This document shows, one piece after another, positions 56,497 to 64,000 of a stretch of 64,000 bases of DNA. The notes beneath the pieces are model-generated. The model was not told the DNA's origin. It saw nothing but the letters and a program-made list of their open reading frames with translations, and did no database searches. Where the stretch lies: contig JAPFFF010000001.1 in NCBI GenBank assembly GCA_039105265.1, forward strand, positions 1,116,001 to 1,180,000. Direction: 5' to 3'. The position numbers and the translations under genes are program-made. Every line of letters starts with the position of its first letter. Position 1 is the stretch's first letter. The stretch is from Tritrichomonas musculus. Lineage: Eukaryota; Parabasalia; Tritrichomonadida; Tritrichomonadidae.

Positions 56497-59400
56497 TTAC
56501 TTAAAATATTTCATTAATTGAGGATTATTTTGAATTACACTTGGAATTTCAGATGTTTTAGGAATTTGTTTCACTTCGGTTGCTGGTTTTTCTTCTGTTA
56601 TTGTTTTTGGAATTGATTCAGGGATTGGGGTTATTGTTGGTTTTGGTACAATAGCATCGACTTTTCTTTGTAATGGTTTCGTCTTTGTCTTTTTCTTTGA
56701 GATATCTTCTTTATCAATTGTACTCTTTTCTGAAATAACTTCATCGTCATCATCTTTCTTCTTTTTAGCTTTTGAATTTTTCTTTAAGAGTTTCGTTCTT
56801 TCAGATTTTTGTTTCTTAAATTGTTTACTTGATTTAGCTTTTGTATTAATTGTTGGTTTCTTTGGTTTAATTTCAACCTCTTCACTTTCTTCTTCAACTT
56901 TTTCAATTGCTTTTTGTTGCTGTTCCATTTCTTCTTTTGCTTTAAAGCGTAAAGGTAAATTCTTTCGACCTCTTCTTGGTAAAACTTGTATCATATTATT
57001 TTTGGTTTTGACCACTTCAGGTTGATCAACTTTTGTAGGTAATAAGTTAATTTTCTTTCCTGGTTCAATTTTTGTTAATGTCATTGGTTTTTCAGATATT
57101 GGGCTTACAATCGGTTTCTTTTCAATTGGTGTTTCTTTCTCTTCTGTCATTGTTGTTTTTGATGAAAATAAATTATTAGTATTTGAATTGGATGAATAAG
57201 GTACAACAGGTTTAGGAGGAGAATTTTCATTAAATTGAGACATTATAGATGTTTTTCCATTTAATTTATTTTTCTTTTGTTGTTCCATTAATAATGATCT
57301 AATTGATATACCTTTTGCACTTTGTTGAATTAAACTAGTTATTCCACCTTCATAATTTTTAGACCATACACTTTCTTCTTTCTTTTCACTTCCATCATTA
57401 ATTGTAGGCATTGTATTCGTATTAGTCGTTGTTGTCGTTGTTGTTGTTGGTGTTGTTGTTGTTGTTGCTGCCGGTTTATTCATTGTTGTGCCTATGAAAT
57501 TATTTCTTAATGCACCACCAATTCCAGCAGATGTATTGTTATTTGAATTCTTTTCAGATTCTTTTTGTCTAGCTTCATTCAACATATTATTAATGTCAGA
57601 TAATGCAGTATCGGTTTCCATATTTTTATAACGTTCGAATCCAATTTCAGTTAATCCTACTCTTCGTCTCATCGAATTCAAATCGCTTAGTTTTAATTCA
57701 ACCTTCTTTTTATGTTCTTTCTCTTTATCATCTTTCTTTTTCTCTTCATCCCATTCTTTTTGAGCTTCTTTTTCCAAATTCTGTAATATTATTATTGTTG
57801 GTTCTAAATTATTAACTGGTTTATCTTTATAATCAGAATAATTCAAAGGGGTATGATCTTTCTTGTAATGTTCTTTCAGTTTTTTATAAATGCTATTTGT
57901 TTTAAAGATATATCTATTCAATTTCAGGTATCGTTCTAAATCATCTAAGTTTGGATACAATTGAACCAAATTTTGATATGTTTCTGAAGAATCATCTGTA
58001 TGCTTATGATATTCTGATAACATAGTTTTGAAATACTCTTCTTTTTCTTTCGTGACTTCCTTTTTATATTCTTCATAAGCAGGTCTAATATGATCTATTT
58101 TAACATCTGAATCTTTCAATGGATTTGCGGGATCTTTATTCAAAATATATTTTTTAACTACACTCTCTACAGAATCTCTTGACATTTTTCCATTTTTCTT
58201 TTCGATTGAATTATGATCGTCAATTAATGGCAAAAATGCTATCTTTTCTAAGACATGTATCCAATTTGGATTCTTTGGATCTTCATGAAAACTATTTAAA
58301 TCATTTGGATTCACTTTCTTATTAAAATGATTTTCATAATCAGGAATGAACTCAATAATTGTTTGTAACGCTTCCAAATTATCAGAATTAACACTTAACT
58401 TCTCCAACATATCGGTTGAAATTTGATGATCTTTATCTTTGTTCTTATTGATTGAATCTATTGAATCTATTAATTTATTCTTCGAATCTGTTTTTGATTT
58501 CTTTGATAAATCTTTCACCTCTTTTATAAATTGTTTCATATCTTGAATCGTTAACGTTCCAATACTATTTTGAGTTTTATATGATTTTATTGCAGTATCG
58601 AAGTCAATTCTATTCTTTTTCGTATGTCCTAAATAATTTTCATATTCTCTCCAAACAATATTTGCCTTGTTAGCGATTTTTGCAATATTGAAATCAAAAT
58701 CTAAATTCTCATCTTGTACTCTCCAATTGACTCCGTAAGTTGTTCTTAAATATTTTGCATATTGCATCATTTGATTTATTGTTATATCCATACCGAATGC
58801 TGTTTCATATCTTTGTCTGAGAGGTTCTAAGGTGGCAAATTTCATTTTATCATAAGGAGTAAAATACTCGGCTGGAATTGGCTTATCTTTATTTTTAGAA
58901 TTATATTTGTTTATCAATTCGTGATATTCATTATTTTCTGAATATTTATTGACATACGCTAAGTAATTTTTAAGATATTTGATATCTCTTCCTTCTTTAT
59001 TCCATTGTTTAATTGTTGAATCAATTGGGAAATCAAGATTGAATATTTTCTTATATTTTTGCAATTCACCTTGCAATTCAATTTTATAATTACCTGTATC
59101 TTCATCTTTATAATTTTGAATGATTTTCTCTCGTTCATCCAAAGATAATTTCATCCAACCATCTTTTCCTTTGAATTTGTCATAAACACGTTCAATTTCT
59201 GATATTTCTTTTTCCAATTCTTCGCAAAATTTCTTTGGACTTCCTGTATATGAATCATCTTTTGGAGCTTTGGGATTCAAATAATTGTATTTCGTTAATA
59301 ATAATGTTTGATAAGTTTTATAACAATGGTATTCATTTTCTGCAAATATATCATCAATACTTTTGACATTATCACCTGTTAAACCATGTGAATCATTATA

Positions 59401-59580
59401 TAAATCAACTAATTTATCAATTCCTCTGAAACTATCTAATTTTTCCTTTTCTTTCTGATATCTCTTTTCAATTTTTTCTAAATATTCGAATTGAGCACTT
59501 GGTGTAGAACCCCAACTTTTACGATCTTCATAATTAAAAACTTTCTTATATTTGGTTTCTAAGTCTTTGATTTTAATCAT
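56497..59580 (-). CDS. Giant helical protein with Thr-rich linker and basic tail
   Basis: About 1027 residues. The first 650 are Lys/Asn/Asp/Tyr-rich helices with repeated segments like KYKKIFNLDFPIDSTIKQWN and RYETAFGMDITINQMMQYAK, suggesting a degenerate repeat. A poly-Thr linker follows (TTTTTPTTTTTTTTNTN), then 300 residues of low-complexity Lys/Pro/Glu with basic runs (KKNSKAKKKKDDDDE). The basic tail could bind DNA in a particle core. No family recognised. Confidence 0.6.
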   Translation of the reverse strand: MIKIKDLETKYKKVFNYEDRKSWGSTPSAQFEYLEKIEKRYQKEKEKLDSFRGIDKLVDLYNDSHGLTGDNVKSIDDIFAENEYHCYKTYQTLLLTKYNYLNPKAPKDDSYTGSPKKFCEELEKEISEIERVYDKFKGKDGWMKLSLDEREKIIQNYKDEDTGNYKIELQGELQKYKKIFNLDFPIDSTIKQWNKEGRDIKYLKNYLAYVNKYSENNEYHELINKYNSKNKDKPIPAEYFTPYDKMKFATLEPLRQRYETAFGMDITINQMMQYAKYLRTTYGVNWRVQDENLDFDFNIAKIANKANIVWREYENYLGHTKKNRIDFDTAIKSYKTQNSIGTLTIQDMKQFIKEVKDLSKKSKTDSKNKLIDSIDSINKNKDKDHQISTDMLEKLSVNSDNLEALQTIIEFIPDYENHFNKKVNPNDLNSFHEDPKNPNWIHVLEKIAFLPLIDDHNSIEKKNGKMSRDSVESVVKKYILNKDPANPLKDSDVKIDHIRPAYEEYKKEVTKEKEEYFKTMLSEYHKHTDDSSETYQNLVQLYPNLDDLERYLKLNRYIFKTNSIYKKLKEHYKKDHTPLNYSDYKDKPVNNLEPTIIILQNLEKEAQKEWDEEKKKDDKEKEHKKKVELKLSDLNSMRRRVGLTEIGFERYKNMETDTALSDINNMLNEARQKESEKNSNNNTSAGIGGALRNNFIGTTMNKPAATTTTTPTTTTTTTTNTNTMPTINDGSEKKEESVWSKNYEGGITSLIQQSAKGISIRSLLMEQQKKNKLNGKTSIMSQFNENSPPKPVVPYSSNSNTNNLFSSKTTMTEEKETPIEKKPIVSPISEKPMTLTKIEPGKKINLLPTKVDQPEVVKTKNNMIQVLPRRGRKNLPLRFKAKEEMEQQQKAIEKVEEESEEVEIKPKKPTINTKAKSSKQFKKQKSERTKLLKKNSKAKKKKDDDDEVISEKSTIDKEDISKKKTKTKPLQRKVDAIVPKPTITPIPESIPKTITEEKPATEVKQIPKTSEIPSVIQNNPQLMKYFK

Positions 59581-59712
59581 AATTTTCAAAAAATTGAGAA
59601 CATTGTTTACTTTATATTTTTGTTCTTTCTCAATATCTTCTAATTTCTTTGCAGTTTCTTTATATTTGTCATCATATTCATTATAGAGACCGTTTATATT
59701 TGTTGAAGTCTT

Positions 59713-60165
59713 TTATTGATTTTGATTTGTTTCATATCTCTCTAATTCTCTTTGCATTTTGTTAATATCTTCCGAATTTTCTCCATAATCTTTTTCATTA
59801 AAATCTTTATCTAATTTTTGTAATTTGAGTTTCAATATTTTGTAATTCATCATATTCAAACAACCCGTAGAATCAGTCTTATATTTGGTAACGATATCTT
59901 GAATTGATAATTTTGCTGTATTAAATCTTCTATTATATTCATCTAATGTGTTTTTGAAGTTAGGAAGTGTATAATAATATGTATTATAAATTCGAAAGAA
60001 CTCATCAAGTTTTTCTATTTGATCTTTTTTAGATAAATCTGAAGACCATGTATCACCTGGAAAATCTTCCTCGAATTTCTTTTTTCTATTTTCGAATACA
60101 ATTTCTTCATAGACTTTATCAATATTTCCGTTATATTTTTTATGAACTTCTTCCCATTTATGCAA
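59713..60165 (-). CDS. Element reading frame of the giant helical type
   Basis: An open frame of about 150 codons with the same character as its neighbours (VHKKYNGNIDKVYEEIVFEN, then YNRRFNTAKLSIQDIVTKYK). It contains one copy of the loose module seen in the adjoining giant proteins and in the 682-residue protein near 24 kb (KKRYNGDENLANEVVHARIA). It has no clear ATG start. Treated as part of the element's large helical gene set. Confidence 0.45.
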   Translation of the reverse strand: MHKWEEVHKKYNGNIDKVYEEIVFENRKKKFEEDFPGDTWSSDLSKKDQIEKLDEFFRIYNTYYYTLPNFKNTLDEYNRRFNTAKLSIQDIVTKYKTDSTGCLNMMNYKILKLKLQKLDKDFNEKDYGENSEDINKMQRELERYETNQNQ

Positions 60166-60192
60166 TTGATCTTTCGGTTCTTGATAACGATT

Positions 60193-63100
60193 TCAATGTT
60201 CTACCTCTGGCATTAATTTTTCCCATTTTGGTTTAATATCCCTTGTTTCTTTCATCTTCAAATCGAAAAATTTATATCTTTCTTTTTCATTTTTGAATGT
60301 GTTCATCTTTGTATCTGGTGTCAATCCTACTTCTTGACAAAACGCTTTGTATTCTGATTCCCAAATTTCATTTTGCAAATATCGTCTAGCGTCTAACACA
60401 TCATCATCTGGATTATCAGAATCAATATATTTCTTCAATAAATCATCTATAGAAACTTCTTGTTTTTGATTGACTAATAGTCTCTGAATATCACCATCAA
60501 TCCGAAATTTATCATATCGTTTTATGTAATTATTGATTTTATTAGCTAATTTTGCATTTGTTACTTGATAATTAGTTTCGAAATTTGGATATTCTTTCCC
60601 TGTAAAATTTCCCCAAATTTTTGTTAAAATTTTATAATAAACAATATCTTTATTGTACTTATCATCGATCATCATTTGTTCTATTGTTGGAAGAGTCGAA
60701 TCAACGTTCTCTTTTGCATAATCATACCATTTTCGAACTTCACTATCCCAAAGTATTGAATTTTTCTTTATATCAATTTCACTCTTTTTATTCTCTAAAG
60801 CTTTCAAATATGTTTCCCATTTTCCATCAAAATTTTTAGGGAAATTCTCTTTTGACAACTGATAAGTAGTTTCTAGTTCATGTTCTAACAATACACATTT
60901 CATTGCATTTGTACAATTTATATAACTTCCAAAAAGTCGTTTCATATCAGTAGCATCATGATGTGAATGTTTAATATCATTATATTGATTTAATAATTGT
61001 TGAAAACTTACTGATTGAAATGCCGTATCATCTTTTGAGACATTATTAAAAATCTCTTTCAATTTTGTTATACCGGCTAAAGATATTGGTATATCTTTTA
61101 TATCATTATTATCTGACGTAATTGCATTTATTTTTCCGACATATGTCCAATATTCTAAATAAATTTTTGCTGATTGAACATTATCTTTAAACTTTTTCAC
61201 TAACCATAAATGATTTAGAGTGTCTTGACCCGACTCTGCATTATAACAATTTAATTTGATTTGTAATTCATTATCTAATTTATAATCTTTAAAATTTTTC
61301 AATAACTTTTCAATTTCATGAATATGTGCTAATTTTTGATCGTTATTTGGATCTGTTTCTGTTATTGAATAATCTTCTTCAAATTCTTCACGATATTTTT
61401 CTAATAAATAGTGATATTTTAAATCTATTTTTGCTGATTCATAATCTAATCCATATTTGATTTTACATTGATTAATTGTTTGAGTTGATCTATCGTCGGA
61501 ATGATTTGATCGATAATCAGAATGAATTTTCAAAAAGGCTGGTGAATTCCAAGAAGCTGTGTTCTCATCTTCAATTTTTGAAACAAAATTTAATAACCAA
61601 TTTAATCTTGATGTTAAATCTTTTTCGTCAATATCATGATATGGAGCAAAATTTACATCTCCTCTCGGTAATTCTTCGTCTTCATTTCTTCCGAGAGCCA
61701 CCAATAATGTTTTCTTATGTTTCTCAATTTCTAAATATTTCATTGCATCAGCTGGTTTTTCAAATTCATCTTTCAAATCTTCATAACTCTTTTTTGAATT
61801 TATTCGACCTTCATTTTGATATCTTTCTAATGTTGATTTCACATTTGAATTTTCCCAATCTTCATTCTTTTTACGATAATCTTCCGCGGCTAAAATAATA
61901 TTATTGTATTCTGTTGATACATTTGTATTATTAGTATTTGAATCAGGTATATATCTTTTTCCAACGAATTGATGGTAATATTTCTTAGCTAATGGAATTA
62001 AAAAGTTTTTATACATTTTGTCTTCATCCCATGAAAAATCATATTTCAACCCTGTTTTATTTTCCTCTTTCAATGCTTCTAGATAAAAAACATGATTTCG
62101 AAAATCAGTATTTGATTCCCAATTTGATTTTGAATTTGAAAAATTGGTAACACTTGATTGAATATTATTTAAAAATGCAGATTGATTGACTGCATCACCT
62201 TGATTCACAACTGTTTGCAAAAATGAATTAATATCTGAATATTTTTGACTTCCATTCATATTTTCTATTTCTTGATTTCCTTCATAAGCTGCGAAGAATT
62301 GTAAACATCTATTCAAATCTCCATAAAATTTTCCAAATAAATAATACAACGCTGATTGTTCAGAACCTCCAAATTTATTTTTGTATTTTGTTAAATAAGG
62401 TAATAAAGTTTGATTCCCTACCCATTGTCGACTATAAATCGGATAATATTGACTATAAAAATTGTTTAACGCTTGATAAGCCGATTCAATTGTTCCACCA
62501 TTTCTAACAATATAATTCTTTAAATTAACCTCTTCATGAGGATTAACATTTGCCCAAAATTGATAACCTGGAGTTGATTTTAAAATCGCATTTCTTGCCT
62601 TATAATTATCACCAAATTCAGTTCTCCAATCTTCAGCACTTTTGAAATCATTTGGAAAATGTGGTTTCCATACTTCACGAATAGCTCTTTCTAAACTATC
62701 ATTGAATTCCACAGAATTAATTTTTGATTGAATTTGATTACGTAAAGACTGTGTTAATTTAAGAATATCATCTGTTGGACGAGCAGTTGCAAAAATTCTT
62801 TCAGCAGTTAATTTTTCGTGATCTGGAGCAATCTCATTATATTCATTCAAAGTTAGATTGAAATTACGATCTGTTTTAATTGATCGATAAAGTGGCTCTT
62901 TTCTTAGAAATTCTTTTTGTAATTTATCCAATGCTTTGAATATATTTGAATGATATTGAGCATGATCCCAAGTGGCAGGCATTGTGTTTGGAGGATACAT
63001 TAATCTTATTTGTTGATACATCATTTCACCTTGCAAATATGCATAAAATTTAGCTCCGTCTTCCTCAAATTTGTCTTCTTGAATATATGACCATTCACTT

Positions 63101-64000
63101 TGAGGGAAAATGTCTGGATATGTATTTGATAAATAAACTTTCAACTCATCAATTTTTATATTATCTTCTGGTGACATTTGACCAAAATTTGATCTCATTA
63201 ACAAATTCAAATTTGAACTCTCTCGATTGCTCTTATAAAAATTATCAAAATCGACTCTTGTTTGAAACTGACTCCAATTTTTTCCAAAACCAATATATCT
63301 CGTCTTTGCATCAATAAATTTATCAACATCTTCAACGCTATCACAATGACCAACAATTTCTTTAATTAATGTTTCTTTTTCAACTGAGTTTCTTCCTTGA
63401 CAATATTGATCAATTTTCAATCGAAAATTACTATCACTCAATATCGCATTTCTTTTTTGTTTCAATAATTCTAATTCTTCTCTCATTTTTTGATTTTGTT
63501 GGTTTTCAGGCTCATTTGTAATTTTCAGAAGATTCAAAGGATTATATTCAATTATTTCTAAACGAACTTCATATTCATCAGCTAATTCAAATAAACGTGG
63601 AACTTCATGACCCGCATCTTGAAATGTTTTCATTCCTAAATAGATATTACTTATATTTTGAGAATTCCATTTTCTAAATAATTCTCCCATTTTCTTAAAT
63701 TGAGGTAATAACGATTGTAATTTTGCTTCTAATTGTGAATAATTTCGGTTAACTTCAGGATAAGATTGGAATAACAATTCAATTACTTTTTCATTAATTA
63801 ACGAATTATCGAAATCTGGAAATGCTGATTGAAAACACTCAGTCAATTTATTATTAACATTTTGTATAAGATTTCCTGTTTCTCTATTTTTTTGTTGAAT
63901 ATGAGCTTTTATTGCGTTAATTTGTTGATCAATTGGGCGATTTGAAAGTTCTCGAATAATATCATTCCATTTCACCTGTGTATATTCTTGACCGTATGCT
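60193..64000 (-). CDS. Giant helical repeat protein, runs off the window
   Basis: At least 1268 residues; the frame is still open at the window edge, so the N-terminus is not visible. It is helical, Asn/Lys/Tyr/Phe/Trp-rich, without membrane segments. Degenerate repeats of roughly 60-90 residues with an aromatic-Pro-x-x-Trp core are suggested by TYPDIFPQSEWSYIQED, WKPHFPNDFKSAEDWRTEF and related stretches. A large internal or core virion component is a guess from size and position beside the packaging and capsid genes. No family recognised. Confidence 0.6.
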   Translation of the reverse strand, partial: AYGQEYTQVKWNDIIRELSNRPIDQQINAIKAHIQQKNRETGNLIQNVNNKLTECFQSAFPDFDNSLINEKVIELLFQSYPEVNRNYSQLEAKLQSLLPQFKKMGELFRKWNSQNISNIYLGMKTFQDAGHEVPRLFELADEYEVRLEIIEYNPLNLLKITNEPENQQNQKMREELELLKQKRNAILSDSNFRLKIDQYCQGRNSVEKETLIKEIVGHCDSVEDVDKFIDAKTRYIGFGKNWSQFQTRVDFDNFYKSNRESSNLNLLMRSNFGQMSPEDNIKIDELKVYLSNTYPDIFPQSEWSYIQEDKFEEDGAKFYAYLQGEMMYQQIRLMYPPNTMPATWDHAQYHSNIFKALDKLQKEFLRKEPLYRSIKTDRNFNLTLNEYNEIAPDHEKLTAERIFATARPTDDILKLTQSLRNQIQSKINSVEFNDSLERAIREVWKPHFPNDFKSAEDWRTEFGDNYKARNAILKSTPGYQFWANVNPHEEVNLKNYIVRNGGTIESAYQALNNFYSQYYPIYSRQWVGNQTLLPYLTKYKNKFGGSEQSALYYLFGKFYGDLNRCLQFFAAYEGNQEIENMNGSQKYSDINSFLQTVVNQGDAVNQSAFLNNIQSSVTNFSNSKSNWESNTDFRNHVFYLEALKEENKTGLKYDFSWDEDKMYKNFLIPLAKKYYHQFVGKRYIPDSNTNNTNVSTEYNNIILAAEDYRKKNEDWENSNVKSTLERYQNEGRINSKKSYEDLKDEFEKPADAMKYLEIEKHKKTLLVALGRNEDEELPRGDVNFAPYHDIDEKDLTSRLNWLLNFVSKIEDENTASWNSPAFLKIHSDYRSNHSDDRSTQTINQCKIKYGLDYESAKIDLKYHYLLEKYREEFEEDYSITETDPNNDQKLAHIHEIEKLLKNFKDYKLDNELQIKLNCYNAESGQDTLNHLWLVKKFKDNVQSAKIYLEYWTYVGKINAITSDNNDIKDIPISLAGITKLKEIFNNVSKDDTAFQSVSFQQLLNQYNDIKHSHHDATDMKRLFGSYINCTNAMKCVLLEHELETTYQLSKENFPKNFDGKWETYLKALENKKSEIDIKKNSILWDSEVRKWYDYAKENVDSTLPTIEQMMIDDKYNKDIVYYKILTKIWGNFTGKEYPNFETNYQVTNAKLANKINNYIKRYDKFRIDGDIQRLLVNQKQEVSIDDLLKKYIDSDNPDDDVLDARRYLQNEIWESEYKAFCQEVGLTPDTKMNTFKNEKERYKFFDLKMKETRDIKPKWEKLMPEVEH

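Larger units (their letters stand above)
23050..64000. mobile_element. Giant Polinton/Maverick virus-like element (partial)
   Basis: The family is shown by five hallmark genes: retroviral-type integrase (26988-28376), protein-primed PolB (35136-38759), two double-jelly-roll capsid proteins (50566-54217), a packaging ATPase (55047-55910) and an SF3 helicase (28921-30624). Some 40 closely packed genes on both strands surround them. The left limit lies between 22.85 and 27.0 kb, because the 23.1-26.6 kb block has its own promoter box and may be part of this element or of a related one. The right end is outside the window, so the size exceeds 37 kb. Terminal inverted repeats and target duplications could not be confirmed. 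Long open frames suggest a young insertion; about three to five breaks are apparent, and otherwise it looks nearly whole. No adenovirus-type protease gene was recognised. Confidence 0.88.

Noticed and set aside
43491-64000. Adenovirus-type maturation protease
   Set aside because: No His-Asp/Glu-Cys protease signature could be recognised in the structural block; it may lie beyond the window, so no claim is made.

Overview
The window reads as nuclear DNA of a trichomonad (parabasalid) protist, most like Tritrichomonas. It is very AT-rich, its genes look intronless, and several start codons are preceded by the trichomonad initiator (Inr, TCA-Y-T/A-T/A). It also holds an initiator-binding-domain (IBD) transcription factor, a protein family known from trichomonads, and several protein kinases of the type expanded in these genomes. 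No bacterial or organellar features are seen.

Region 1 (1-22.85 kb) is sparse host DNA. It carries a cupin gene, a CAMK-type kinase, an IBD factor convergent with a Pro/Gln-rich protein, a TKL-type kinase with an N-terminal BTB-like module and coiled coil, several decayed coding fragments (18.4-20.5 kb), and a TKL-type kinase split in its activation segment. The long gaps hold small inverted-repeat DNA elements: a 113-bp element nested inside a 539-bp element that itself interrupts a coding fragment, a 228-bp element with perfect 35-bp terminal repeats, a 483-bp palindrome-rich element with a second truncated copy, several foldbacks, and a possible hAT terminus.

Region 2 (about 23.1 kb to the window end) is densely packed and belongs to a very large Polinton/Maverick, treated here as a fossil virus-like element. 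It encodes a retroviral-type integrase, a superfamily 3 helicase, a protein-primed family B DNA polymerase, a KilA-N protein, two tandem double-jelly-roll capsid paralogues, an FtsK/HerA-type packaging ATPase, a small pVI-like amphipathic protein, two giant fibre-like proteins, giant helical proteins of unknown role, membrane proteins and many small coiled-coil proteins. At least 37 kb, and more likely about 41 kb, is present and the right end lies outside the window. Most reading frames are long and open, so the insertion looks young; about three to five places look broken.

The element has its own promoter grammar. Replication-side genes share a box CGGTTTTGAC followed by an Inr-like TCACTTTTA just before the ATG. 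The block at 23.1-26.6 kb uses a different box, CATCACATCA plus Inr. Many boxes sit in 50-130 bp divergent spacers and appear to serve both directions. The structural genes (43.5-64 kb) lack the first box, which suggests two or three expression classes. These boxes also fix several start codons that differ from the longest open frame.
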